A DNA stretch of 64,000 nucleotides from Robiginitalea aurantiaca (GCF_030380815.1 NZ_JAUDUY010000001.1:682001-746000), one strand, 5' to 3'. Positions 36,971-45,853 are shown, counted from the first letter of the stretch. Made by a program: numbers and translations. Notes: generated by a model not told the origin, from the sequence alone.

Positions 36971-38235
36971 TGAAATTTTTATTTGATAAAAATACCTGGC
37001 AGGAAATTTTCGGTTCTATCGGAAAAAACAAGACACGGACAATTATTACCGTAATTGGGGTGTTGTGGGGGATTTTTATTTATATCGCCCTGGCAGGCGC
37101 TTCAAAAGGTCTCGACAATGGTTTTGAGCGAAACTTTGAAACAGTAGCCAAGAATAGTTTGTTTGCCTGGTCGCAGCGCACTAGCATTCCCTATGCAGGC
37201 TACAAGATTGGAAGGAGCATCAGCCTGAAAGTGGGTGACGCAGAAAAGCTCAGGAATAGTGTGCCGGACATTGAGTATATCGCTCCTGTAAACACCATTG
37301 GTGTGTTTGGCGGTGAAGGGGCCCAGGTGGTCAATAATCTCAAATCAAATAATTACCCAATTTACGGATACTTCCCCGAGATTGCCAAAATGGCTACCCA
37401 GAAGATTTTTGACAACGGACGGTTTATCAATGAAGAGGATATGAACCTTCAGCGAAAGGTAGTGGTAATTGGCGAGCGCACCCAACAAGAACTCTTCGAA
37501 GAGGATGAAGATCCCATCGGGCAGTATATCCGGATAGACGGAGTCTATTTTAAGGTGATTGGGGTGGCGAAATTCAGTCAGACAACCCCTTTCGGAACGG
37601 ATGGGGATATCATTATGCCCTATGCCACCTTTCGGAAATTATACAATACAGGGGATCGGGCCCAGTACTTTACAATTGCAGCCTATGACGATGCAGATGT
37701 TGTACAGGTCGAAAAGGATGTAAAGCGTGTTCTGAAGCGCATCCATCAGATTCACCCCGATGACGAACGCGCCATAGGATCTTTTAACCTGGGAGAAGCC
37801 TTCGGGCGGATCATGGGCTTTGCCAAAGGGATAACCTTTTTGTCCCTCATTGTGGGCCTGGCAACCATACTGGCCGGGGTCATTGGTATTGGAAATATCC
37901 TGTTGATTTCTGTCAAGGAACGTACCAAAGAACTCGGAATCCGAAGGGCTTTGGGGGCTACGCCTGGAGAAGTGCGATCCCTGATCATCCTGGAATCCGT
38001 ATTTCTGACATTGTTGGCGGGTATTATTGGGATTATCCTCGGGGCAGGCGTTTTAAACCTGATTAACAATCTGACTAAGGACAATTCAGATTTCCCCTAT
38101 ACGAATCCGACCGTTCCGATCCCACTGGTTATCGGGGCTTTGCTGGTTATGGTTGTTTTAGGGACGCTGATTGGTCTAATTCCAGCCCAGCGCGCTGTAA
38201 GTATAAAACCTATTGACGCTTTGCGTGAAGAATAA
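36970..38235 (+). CDS. MacB-type ABC permease, module 2, type B
   Basis: A 421-residue MacB-type permease, counterpart of the one at 32535. The start is the ATG at 36970 (MKFLFDKNTW), sharing one base with the previous stop; a longer frame from 36799 would run through the preceding gene. The first helix GVLWGIFIYIALAGASKG, the periplasmic domain, and the loop SVKERTKELGIRRALGATP are in place. The last helix ends with a RAVSIKPIDALREE tail, the same ending style as the other three permeases. Confidence 0.92.
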   Translation: MKFLFDKNTWQEIFGSIGKNKTRTIITVIGVLWGIFIYIALAGASKGLDNGFERNFETVAKNSLFAWSQRTSIPYAGYKIGRSISLKVGDAEKLRNSVPDIEYIAPVNTIGVFGGEGAQVVNNLKSNNYPIYGYFPEIAKMATQKIFDNGRFINEEDMNLQRKVVVIGERTQQELFEEDEDPIGQYIRIDGVYFKVIGVAKFSQTTPFGTDGDIIMPYATFRKLYNTGDRAQYFTIAAYDDADVVQVEKDVKRVLKRIHQIHPDDERAIGSFNLGEAFGRIMGFAKGITFLSLIVGLATILAGVIGIGNILLISVKERTKELGIRRALGATPGEVRSLIILESVFLTLLAGIIGIILGAGVLNLINNLTKDNSDFPYTNPTVPIPLVIGALLVMVVLGTLIGLIPAQRAVSIKPIDALREE

Positions 38236-38273
38236 ATACAATTTGAAAACCATTATTAACACCAACTATAGAG

Positions 38274-39416
38274 ATGAATAAGTTTGTTAAATACGGATTA
38301 ATAGGAATTCTGGTGCTTGGCGCCATGTGGGCTGCAACCTATTTTATAAAGACCAATAGCAAGTCTGCCATTACCTATGAGACCACGAAGCCGTTCACAT
38401 CGACTATTGAGCGGAAGACGGTCGCAACGGGGAAGGTAATCCCCCAGGAGGAGATTGAAATCAAGCCTCAGATCACAGGTATTATCGATAAGATCATGAA
38501 AGAAGAGGGTGATAATGTAAACATTGGTGACCTTATCGCAACCATACGGGTAGTGCCGAATGAGCAGGCGCTGAATCAGGCAAGAGGTCGTGTTCGAAAC
38601 GCGGAACTCGCCCTGAATACGATTAAAATAGAGTACGATCGGAATAAGAAACTCTACGATCGGGGCGTGATCGCCAATCAGGCATTTGTAGATCTTCAAT
38701 TGCGATACGATCAGGCGGAACAGGAATTGAAAAATTCAAAGGTGGATTACCAGATTATTCTGAAAGGTTCGGCTGGTGGTGCAACTAATGCGAATACGAA
38801 TATACAGGCAACGGTCAACGGGACAATTTTGGAGATCCCTGTTGAAGTCGGGGATCAGGTAATCCTTGCCAATAACTTTAACGACGGTACTACGGTTGCG
38901 ACCATAGCGGACCTGAGTAAAATGATTTTCGAAGGACAGGTGGATGAAGGTGAGGTTGGGAAACTTCAGGTGGGGATGCCACTGGAAATAAGCCTGGGAG
39001 CATTGGGAGATGAGAAATTCGACGCTACCCTGAAGTTCATCGCGCCAAAAGGAGTGGAGGAATCAGGAGCTGTAAAATTCAAGATTGAAGGAGATGTAGC
39101 AGTGAATGACTCCATCCTTATCAGGGCGGGGTATAGCGCGAATGCCTCCCTGACACTGGAGAAAAAAGAAGATATCATGGTTATCCCCGAAGCGCTTCTG
39201 CAGTTTGACAGGGAGACTGACAAGCCTTACGTTGAGGTTGCTACCGGAGACCAGCAGTTTGAACGACGTGAAATTGAAATCGGAATTTCGGATGGGGTAA
39301 ATGTCGAGGTAATCTCCGGTCTTGAGATGGAGGATGAAGTGAAGGTCTGGAACAAAACCGAGCCGATCAAAAGAGGTGAAGAGGAAGGCGAAGAAGAGGA
39401 AGGCGAAGAATCGTAA
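38274..39416 (+). CDS. HlyD/MacA-family periplasmic adaptor, module 2
   Basis: A 380-residue membrane-fusion protein, paralogue of the one at 33838, with the same order of membrane anchor, first lipoyl half, helical hairpin, second lipoyl half (NGTILEIPVEVGDQV) and barrel (FEGQVDEGEVGKL). It differs by a C-terminal tail of almost only Glu and Gly, which the module 1 adaptor lacks. It lies between the permeases and the TolC-like channel and is the most direct candidate to contact that channel. Confidence 0.92.
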   Translation: MNKFVKYGLIGILVLGAMWAATYFIKTNSKSAITYETTKPFTSTIERKTVATGKVIPQEEIEIKPQITGIIDKIMKEEGDNVNIGDLIATIRVVPNEQALNQARGRVRNAELALNTIKIEYDRNKKLYDRGVIANQAFVDLQLRYDQAEQELKNSKVDYQIILKGSAGGATNANTNIQATVNGTILEIPVEVGDQVILANNFNDGTTVATIADLSKMIFEGQVDEGEVGKLQVGMPLEISLGALGDEKFDATLKFIAPKGVEESGAVKFKIEGDVAVNDSILIRAGYSANASLTLEKKEDIMVIPEALLQFDRETDKPYVEVATGDQQFERREIEIGISDGVNVEVISGLEMEDEVKVWNKTEPIKRGEEEGEEEEGEES

Positions 39417-39469
39417 ACGGGATGAGCACTCCTGAATAACCAATTATAATAACTATCAAAAAACGAATC

Positions 39470-40810
39470 ATGAAAATTAGAATCATTACTGCACTTTGCC
39501 TGCTCAGTATAGGCATGGTAACCGGGCAGATGCGGAAATGGACGCTGGAAGAATGCGTGTACTACGCCATAGATAACAACCTGACGATTCAGCAGTTTGA
39601 ACTTGGCCTTGAGGATGCAAAGATCGATAAGTCCGATGCCATTGGAGGTTTGTTGCCAAGTGTAAATGGTCAGTTGCAGGCAGGGGGAAACACAGGTCTT
39701 ACTTTTGACCCCGTATCGAACCAGCCAACCAATACAACCATTCAGACGGCTACCGGGAATACCACTGCTTCGGTGAACCTTTTTGACGGGTTGCGAAACC
39801 TCAATGCCATAAGGCGGGCGAATCTGAATGCTTTGGCAAGCCAGTACAGACTTGATGATTTAAAAGATGATATCCGGATAAATGTCGCCTTAGCCTATCT
39901 GCAGGTGCTTTCCAATAAAGAAACCCTAAAGGTTTCCAGAGCGCAGTACGCGGTTACTGAACAAGACCTAAAGCGGACTGAAGTTCAGGTTCAGGAAGGG
40001 GTGTTGCCCCAGGGGGATCTGCTTGAAATTCAGGCCACGGCTGCAACCCAGGAACAACAGATTATCAATGGGGAAAATCAGGTTATTTTGTCCAGAATTT
40101 CACTCGCCCAGCTTTTGCAGATTACAGATTACGAAAATTTTGACATAGCGGACGAAGATTACGATGTCCCCCCCTCTGATATTTTAAACAACTCTCCTAA
40201 AGAGATCTATGCCAAAGCACTGACATTTAGGAATGACATTAAACTATCTGAAACCAATGTAGAGTTGGCCGAGAAGGATTTAAGAATTGCCGGGGGAGCT
40301 TATATCCCAACTCTTGACGCCTTTTTTAATTATTCCACCAGGTACTCTTCTGAATTCAGGGATCCTACAACAGGTGAAAATGTAAGTTTCGGGAGGCAGC
40401 TCTGGCTCAATGACGGTATCTTCTATGGGGCGCGAATCAGTGTTCCGATTTTCAATGGACTCAGTACCCGAAATTCCGTAAAGAGATCCCGCATCAACTT
40501 AAAACAAGCGGAACTTCAGTACGAACTGGATAAACTTGAACTCGAGACAAATATTAACCAGGCCTATGTAGACGTGAAAAATTCGGCCAAAAATTACGAA
40601 GCTGCCGTTAAGACACTTGAAGCCCGGCAGCTCTCCTATGATTATGCCAAGGAACGTTATGATGTAGGGCTGCTGAATGCATTCGATTTTGGTGTTGCCC
40701 AGGCAAGAGTGGATAATGCGGCCGCTGAAGTCATCCGGACCAAATACGATTATATCTTCAGAATTAAGCTGGTTGAGTTCTACTTCGGGCTCCCGATTAC
40801 ACTTAATTAA
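39470..40810 (+). CDS. TolC-family outer-membrane channel
   Basis: A 446-residue TolC-type protein forming the outer-membrane exit duct. A short signal peptide ends near residue 20 (LLSIGMVTGQ), and two similar halves follow, each with long amphipathic helices (for example AEKDLRIAGGAYIPTLDAFF in the second half, matching DAKIDKSDAIGGLLPSVNG in the first) and barrel strands. It is the last gene of module 2 and the only outer-membrane channel of the island. Confidence 0.94.
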   Translation: MKIRIITALCLLSIGMVTGQMRKWTLEECVYYAIDNNLTIQQFELGLEDAKIDKSDAIGGLLPSVNGQLQAGGNTGLTFDPVSNQPTNTTIQTATGNTTASVNLFDGLRNLNAIRRANLNALASQYRLDDLKDDIRINVALAYLQVLSNKETLKVSRAQYAVTEQDLKRTEVQVQEGVLPQGDLLEIQATAATQEQQIINGENQVILSRISLAQLLQITDYENFDIADEDYDVPPSDILNNSPKEIYAKALTFRNDIKLSETNVELAEKDLRIAGGAYIPTLDAFFNYSTRYSSEFRDPTTGENVSFGRQLWLNDGIFYGARISVPIFNGLSTRNSVKRSRINLKQAELQYELDKLELETNINQAYVDVKNSAKNYEAAVKTLEARQLSYDYAKERYDVGLLNAFDFGVAQARVDNAAAEVIRTKYDYIFRIKLVEFYFGLPITLN

Positions 40811-40833
40811 AACTTTGAACCACTAGTCTGACG

Positions 40834-40858
40834 ACCTGCCTCTTTTTTAGAGGTGGGT
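40834..40858 (+). terminator. Hairpin after the TolC-like gene
   Basis: ACCTGCCTC pairs with GAGGTGGGT (two G-U pairs) around a T-rich loop. No T run follows, and the tsaB promoter element begins three bases later, so termination here is possible but not certain. Confidence 0.45.
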
Positions 40859-40861
40859 GGT

Positions 40862-40869
40862 TATCTTTG
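40862..40869 (+). promoter_or_regulatory. TAnnTTTG promoter element of tsaB
   Basis: TATCTTTG ends six bases before the ATG at 40876, as at ruvB, which implies a leaderless or nearly leaderless transcript. Confidence 0.7.
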
Positions 40870-40875
40870 TATCCT

Positions 40876-41559
40876 ATGGCGCGAATCCTCAGCCTTGAAA
40901 CGGCTTCCACGAATTGCTCCGTGAGTATTTACGATGGAGATGTCTTACTAGCCCTTCGGGAAGACCCCTCCCCATCGTATACACATGGGGAACTATTACA
41001 TGTGTTTATGGATGAAGCCCTGGCTGAAGCGGGTCTGAAAGGATCCGATCTTCAGGCGATAGCGGTTAGCAAAGGTCCCGGATCCTACACCGGACTGAGG
41101 ATTGGGGTTGCAGCCGCCAAGGGGCTCTGTTTCGCATTGGGAATTCCCCTGATAGCCGTCGAAACCCTAAAAAGTATGGCCTGTCAATTTCAGGATGCCT
41201 CAGGGGTGCTTATCCCTATGCTGGACGCCCGTCGCATGGAGGCTTATGTGGCCGTTTTCGATACAAAGCATACACAAATTGAGCCAACAAGAGCGGAAGT
41301 GATCACTTCGGAGTCCTTCTCTAAATGGGTGGAACAAGGGCCGGTGCACCTGCTTGGAAACGGAGTTGATAAATGCCGGGATTTACTCAAACATCCCAAT
41401 TTCCATTTCCACACAGAAATACAACCGCGGTCTCAGGAGGTTGGCCTGCTCGCCAAGCGTCGGTTTGAAGCCGGTCTTTTCGAGGATGTGGCCTATTTTG
41501 AGCCCTTTTACCTAAAGGACTTTATCCTCCAGAAAAAAAACGCTAAACCTCTGAAGTAG
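40876..41559 (+). CDS. tsaB: tRNA threonylcarbamoyladenosine biosynthesis protein TsaB
   Basis: TsaB is the ASKHA-fold partner that activates TsaD in making t6A37 of tRNAs reading ANN codons. The start MARILSLETAST, the segment VSKGPGSYTGLRIGVAAAKGL and VLIPMLDARRMEAYVAVF are typical. The chosen ATG at 40876 gives 227 residues; an in-frame TTG at 40867 lies within the promoter element. The last 17 bases overlap the end of the opposing mscS gene. Confidence 0.93.
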   Translation: MARILSLETASTNCSVSIYDGDVLLALREDPSPSYTHGELLHVFMDEALAEAGLKGSDLQAIAVSKGPGSYTGLRIGVAAAKGLCFALGIPLIAVETLKSMACQFQDASGVLIPMLDARRMEAYVAVFDTKHTQIEPTRAEVITSESFSKWVEQGPVHLLGNGVDKCRDLLKHPNFHFHTEIQPRSQEVGLLAKRRFEAGLFEDVAYFEPFYLKDFILQKKNAKPLK

Positions 41560-42376
41560 TCTTCATATGGACATCCCGCTGTGGGAACGGAATCTCGATG
41601 CCTTCCGCATCAAAACGTTCCTTCAGGGTTTCTATTACCGCAAAATGTGCACCCCAGAAGTCGGGATTATTCGCCCAGAAACGCAGGGTCAGATTTACAG
41701 AACTATCCGCCAGTTCCCCCACGTATACCTCCGGTGCGGGATTCTTTAAGATTCGTTTGTCAGAGGCACAGATATCCAGAAGGATATCCTTTGCCTTTTT
41801 TATGTTTGAGCCGTATCCGATACCTACATCAATTTTGTCTCTTCGGGTCGATTCTGCGTTGTAATTAATGATGTTGTTATTGGAGAGTTGGCCATTCGGG
41901 ATAATGGCGACCTGGTTTCCAAAAGTGTTGATTTTTGTCGTAAAAATAGAGATCTCCTTAACCGTTCCGTCCACACCCTGAGCCGATATAAAGTCTCCGA
42001 TCTTAAAAGGTTTGAAGAGAAGGATAAGTACACCCCCTGCGAAATTGGCTAGAGAACCCTGGAGTGCAAGCCCAATTGCCAAACCTGCGGCCCCAACCAT
42101 GGCTACAAGGGATGAAGACTGGACTCCGAGTTGGGTAACGACCAGGACAAAAAGCAGTATTTTCAAAATAGCCTTGATCAGGCTTTCGATGAAGGTTTCC
42201 AGCGTCTCATCGTAATCTGCCTTATCGAAGAACTTCTTTACCAGTTTTCCGATTATTCTTATAACCCAAAGACCTATAATAAGGGTTAATGTGGCCGTAA
42301 TTAAGTTGGGCGTAAATTCCCAAACCAAATCCTTTGCCTTCGATAGGAATTCCTGGTATCCGTTTAAATCTCCCAT
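41543..42376 (-). CDS. Small-conductance mechanosensitive channel (MscS family)
   Basis: A 277-residue MscS-type channel that releases solutes on osmotic downshock. Three N-terminal helices are visible; the third, pore-lining one has the Gly/Ala pattern GAAGLAIGLALQGSLANFAGG (read in two parts). The beta domain carries KPFKIGDFISAQGVDGTVKEI and the standard IPNGQLSNN. Length and order match E. coli MscS. It converges on tsaB with a 17-base overlap of coding ends. Confidence 0.94.
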   Translation of the reverse strand: MGDLNGYQEFLSKAKDLVWEFTPNLITATLTLIIGLWVIRIIGKLVKKFFDKADYDETLETFIESLIKAILKILLFVLVVTQLGVQSSSLVAMVGAAGLAIGLALQGSLANFAGGVLILLFKPFKIGDFISAQGVDGTVKEISIFTTKINTFGNQVAIIPNGQLSNNNIINYNAESTRRDKIDVGIGYGSNIKKAKDILLDICASDKRILKNPAPEVYVGELADSSVNLTLRFWANNPDFWGAHFAVIETLKERFDAEGIEIPFPQRDVHMKTTSEV

Positions 42377-42415
42377 AGCTCTGACTGTAATGCTTCGTTA
42401 TCGATTTTAAGGTTG

Positions 42416-42423
42416 CAAAATTA
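42416..42423 (-). promoter_or_regulatory. TAnnTTTG element before mscS
   Basis: On the minus strand TAATTTTG lies 39 bases before the mscS ATG. No -33 TTG at the right distance was found. Confidence 0.45.
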
Positions 42424-42457
42424 ATTAATTATTGACAAAATCAGAAGGGAACCCGTG

Positions 42458-44500
42458 TTATCCTTTTTGCAGTTCGGAGCGTACCGCTTCAAGGGAAGTC
42501 AGGGGCTGCATGCAGGAACCCCGTCGGCATAAAAAGAAACGCGTCTCAGTTTGGTGCTCCCGCTGACGGAATAAGGGATATGGAGATTTGTTTTCTGAAG
42601 CTGCCAGAAACGTATTGGGCAGGTAATGGGACTGAAGCAACTCCAGTCTGTCAAATGCCTCAGGACCTGTGATGACCACCTCGAAGAACGGGGCTTTAAG
42701 CCAAAGGGCCAAATGTATCCAGTTGCTGTATTGGCCAGGATAGCGATCCATAGCCCCGGCCATGGATTCCAGCATGGAGGATGCACGCTCCATATAGACA
42801 GTCTCTGAGAAGAACGCTCCCAAAAGCATGAGGTTTTTGGCCATGACCGAGTTGGAAGATGGGATAACACTGTCATTCACCTCCACAGTCCTTCGTATCA
42901 GGGCACGGTCTTTACTGGAACTGAAATACAGCAAGGGTTTTTCGGGGTCGGAATAAAACTTCAGGGCGTATTCGCTGAGTATTTTGGCACGATCCATCCA
43001 ATAGCCATCCCGGCTGACGGAATACAATTTGATATAGCCCTGAATTACGGCGGCAAAGTCTTCGAGATAGCCATTTACAGGAACCCCGCCAGCTTTGAAA
43101 GAATGCAACAACCCACCATCAGGCGTCGTCAGGTTATTTTCAATAAAAGCGGCTAATTTCTGTGCGCGTTCCAAAGCGTCGTCCAGGCCACAGTATCTGT
43201 AGGCATCACAAAGCCCGGAGAGCGCCAAACCGTTCCATGAGGTGATCAATTTATCGTCCAGGCGCGGGCGGGGCCTTAACTCCCGATAAGCCATCAGGGA
43301 CTCCTTAACACGTGATAACTTTTGGTGCATTTCCTCGGGTTCCCAATCTCTTTTTCCTGCAAATTCCAGTTCCGAGGTTTTTCGAACCAGGACATAGCGC
43401 CCTTTTTCCCAGTGACCAAAATCGTTGATGTTGTAATACTCTTTCACCCAGGAAAAGTCCTCTTTACAGATGTCCCTCAACTCCTGCTCGGACCAGGTGT
43501 AAAAGGCACCTTCTTCCAAATCACCCGCTTCATCGAGGCTATCGGCATCCAGGGAAGCGTAAAACCCGCCTTCAGGATGCCCTAATTCCCGAACCATAAA
43601 CCGAACTGTCTGCCGCACTATTTCTTTAAATTCGGGATCGCCAAAGCGCGCATACCCGGAAGCGTAGAGACTGAGCAACTGGGCGTTGTCGTATAACATT
43701 TTTTCAAAATGGGGAATATGCCACCTCGGGTCGACCGAGTATCTCGAAAACCCTCCCCCGATCTGGTCATAAATCCCGCCATAAGCCATTCCTTCCAGGG
43801 TGGTGCGAACGTGTTGTTCAACTTCCTGATCCTTTTTATGCGTTTCCCAGTGCATGAGGAACTCATAGAGGGCAGGGGTCATAAATTTTGGAGAACCCAA
43901 TTTACCCCCATAGTTAAGATCAAAACCTTTTTTCCATGAATTCACCCAAACTTCAAGTTTTTCGATGCTGGCTGCCTGGTCTTCTGACGGGTTTTCGGTT
44001 ACACTGTTAATCCGGGACAGGGCGGAAGTAAGATCTGAAGCGTATTCGATGATTTTGCCGGGGTCTTCGCGATAGAGCTTCGCCAACTGCATCAGCACGC
44101 CTATCCAGTCTTTCTTCGGGACGTAGGTCGCCCCCCAGAAGGGTCTGCCATCAGGCAAGGCAACGATATTCAATGGCCATCCGCCATTTCCGCTCATGAT
44201 CTGAAGGGCGTCCATATAGATCTGATCCACATCGGGTCTTTCCTCCCGATCTACCTTGATGGGGATAAAATGCGCATTCATCACATCTGCCACTTCCGGA
44301 TCTTCAAAGCACTCGTGTTCCATGACATGACACCAGTGGCAGGCCGCATAACCTATGCTGATCAGGATTAATTTACCGGATCGTTGCGCGTGATCCAGGG
44401 TCGTGTCATGCCAGCCTTCCCATTGAACGGGATTGTAAGCGTGTTGAAGCAGGTAAGGACTGGTTTCGTGGATTAGTGCGTTGGGTTCTTTTGAATTCAT
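42458..44500 (-). CDS. DUF255 thioredoxin-domain protein (YyaL/spermatogenesis-associated protein 20 family)
   Basis: A 680-residue cytoplasmic protein. Residues 1 to about 165 form the DUF255 thioredoxin-like domain with the CxxC pair Cys54 and Cys57 in AACHWCHVMEHE. The rest is an (alpha/alpha)6 barrel of the six-hairpin glycosidase type, seen as repeated long helices and motifs such as DDKLITSWNGLALSGLCDAY. Proteins with this fusion are widespread in bacteria and eukaryotes, and their activity is still poorly defined. It lies downstream of the dodecin gene on the same strand but behind that gene's terminator. Confidence 0.93.
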   Translation of the reverse strand: MNSKEPNALIHETSPYLLQHAYNPVQWEGWHDTTLDHAQRSGKLILISIGYAACHWCHVMEHECFEDPEVADVMNAHFIPIKVDREERPDVDQIYMDALQIMSGNGGWPLNIVALPDGRPFWGATYVPKKDWIGVLMQLAKLYREDPGKIIEYASDLTSALSRINSVTENPSEDQAASIEKLEVWVNSWKKGFDLNYGGKLGSPKFMTPALYEFLMHWETHKKDQEVEQHVRTTLEGMAYGGIYDQIGGGFSRYSVDPRWHIPHFEKMLYDNAQLLSLYASGYARFGDPEFKEIVRQTVRFMVRELGHPEGGFYASLDADSLDEAGDLEEGAFYTWSEQELRDICKEDFSWVKEYYNINDFGHWEKGRYVLVRKTSELEFAGKRDWEPEEMHQKLSRVKESLMAYRELRPRPRLDDKLITSWNGLALSGLCDAYRYCGLDDALERAQKLAAFIENNLTTPDGGLLHSFKAGGVPVNGYLEDFAAVIQGYIKLYSVSRDGYWMDRAKILSEYALKFYSDPEKPLLYFSSSKDRALIRRTVEVNDSVIPSSNSVMAKNLMLLGAFFSETVYMERASSMLESMAGAMDRYPGQYSNWIHLALWLKAPFFEVVITGPEAFDRLELLQSHYLPNTFLAASENKSPYPLFRQREHQTETRFFLCRRGSCMQPLTSLEAVRSELQKG

Positions 44501-44512
44501 GCGGGATTCATT

Positions 44513-44539
44513 AAAAAAGCGCCCGTTTTCGGGCGCTTT
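44513..44539 (-). terminator. Rho-independent terminator after the dodecin gene
   Basis: On the minus strand AAAGCGCCCG and CGGGCGCTTT arms around an AAAA loop are followed by a run of T. It lies 21 bases past the dodecin stop, just before the DUF255 start. Confidence 0.9.
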
Positions 44540-44559
44540 CTAAAACTGTGAAGACTTGT

Positions 44560-44760
44560 TTACTTTACTTCGAAGGAAATCTTGACGTTTACGCGGTATT
44601 CGTGAATCTTTCCGTCTTTTACGGTTGCACTCTGGTTTTGTATGTTTACAGAGCGGATATGGGACACGGATTTTGAGGCATGAGCTACAGCTTGTGCGGC
44701 CGCATCTTCCCATCCTTTTTCCGAATTCCCGAGAATCTCAATAACTTTTAAAACTGACAT
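44560..44760 (-). CDS. Dodecin flavin-binding protein
   Basis: Dodecin is a 12-subunit hollow sphere that stores riboflavin or FMN pairs. The 66-residue protein begins MSVLKVIEILGNSEKGWEDA and has the family segment RSVNIQNQSATVKDGKI. The canonical flavin-stacking tryptophan is present in GWEDA, and Gln is present in the beta strand after it. It is transcribed alone, with its own terminator. Confidence 0.93.
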   Translation of the reverse strand: MSVLKVIEILGNSEKGWEDAAAQAVAHASKSVSHIRSVNIQNQSATVKDGKIHEYRVNVKISFEVK

Positions 44761-44830
44761 AACACTTTTGATTTTAGGTGACTTATAAAGTACAAAAAAT
44801 CATAGGGAAAACCAACCCTTTTCTTTGCTG

Positions 44831-45733
44831 TCAGCCATTTATCGCCACTACTTCAGCCACTTTGTCTCCCATCATGTTCTGCAACATTGTCTGTATGCCA
44901 TTTTTTAAGGTAAAAGTGGAAGAAGGACACCCACTGCAGGCTCCCTGAAGGATTACATGTACTTTTTTGCTGTCCTCATCATAAGACTGAAATACGATAT
45001 TCCCCCCATCACTTGCAACTGCGGGTTTTACATATTCTTCCAGGATGCCGATAATTTCCTGAGATGTGGGATCCAAATCGGGGTTTGAGGACATGGTACT
45101 GCTGTCTGTTCCATTTTGCGTGGGAGTGGCTCCCGGGGAAAGCACCTGTCCGCCTTCGGCCAGAAAGTCCCGAATCATTTCCCGGAGTTCCATGGTCACT
45201 TCATTCCAGTCTGCAACCTCGTATTTGGAAACCGAAATATAATTCAGATCCATAAAGACTTCCTTCACAAAGGGAAATTCAAAGAGTTTTCTGGCGAGGG
45301 GAGAGTCTTTGGCCTCATCGATATTCTTGAACTCAAAAACGGCCGGGACGAGCTTTTTGTTGGCTACAAATTTCATCACACCCGGATTGGGGGTAACTTC
45401 TGCATAAACCGTGATGGCTTCCCGCGTCGGCTTTTTGGCTTCATTGACGACTGCTCCACCTGCATTCAGGTATTCTACGAGCTGCTGGGCAACATCATCC
45501 TTTACATCCTCCCACTGAACAATATCGTAACGCTCCATGGCGATAAAATCACCGGAGACATAAACCGTTTTGATAAAAGGGAGGTGGAACAACTGCTGTG
45601 CTAATGGGGATTCCTTGGCTTCGTCGATATTCTTGAACTCGTAATTTCCCTGGCTTACAAGAGGTTGGTTCGCTTCGAATTTAAGGATAGTAGGTTGGTT
45701 GGTCTCCCTTACCGTAATCACGTATTCTTCCAT
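44831..45733 (-). CDS. Nfu-type iron-sulfur carrier with duplicated N-terminal domain
   Basis: This protein carries or delivers Fe-S clusters. Two copies of the Nfu N-terminal domain lie at about residues 1-90 and 100-190; each begins with a strand like NQPTILKFEAN or NPGVMKFVANK and contains FKNIDEAKDSPLA-type and FPFVKEVF-type segments. The C-terminal NifU domain holds the cluster-binding CxxC in GACSGCPSS near residue 265. A start at the ATG at 45733 is chosen (300 residues); an in-frame TTG at 45751 overlaps the promoter element. Formate dehydrogenase subunits with many clusters are encoded 3 kb away on the other strand. Confidence 0.92.
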   Translation of the reverse strand: MEEYVITVRETNQPTILKFEANQPLVSQGNYEFKNIDEAKESPLAQQLFHLPFIKTVYVSGDFIAMERYDIVQWEDVKDDVAQQLVEYLNAGGAVVNEAKKPTREAITVYAEVTPNPGVMKFVANKKLVPAVFEFKNIDEAKDSPLARKLFEFPFVKEVFMDLNYISVSKYEVADWNEVTMELREMIRDFLAEGGQVLSPGATPTQNGTDSSTMSSNPDLDPTSQEIIGILEEYVKPAVASDGGNIVFQSYDEDSKKVHVILQGACSGCPSSTFTLKNGIQTMLQNMMGDKVAEVVAING

Positions 45734-45748
45734 AGCCTGAATTTTCTC

Positions 45749-45756
45749 CAAAAATA
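45749..45756 (-). promoter_or_regulatory. TAnnTTTG element before the Nfu-type gene
   Basis: TATTTTTG on the minus strand lies 15 bases before the ATG at 45733 and rules out the longer start at 45751. Confidence 0.6.
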
Positions 45757-45853
45757 AACTATTTTCATCGTAACCCTGAACATACTAAGGTGCAATGTGA
45801 GCCGTTATAACCTATATTAAATCTACTTCGAACTGGCTAGCTGGCTCTCATAC

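Noticed and set aside
45116-45604. 162-codon plus-strand frame opposite the Nfu-type gene
   Set aside because: The opposite strand has clear Nfu and NifU domains with the CxxC motif.
45733-45751. TTG start at 45751 for the Nfu-type gene
   Set aside because: The codon is inside the TATTTTTG element; the ATG at 45733 is the better start.
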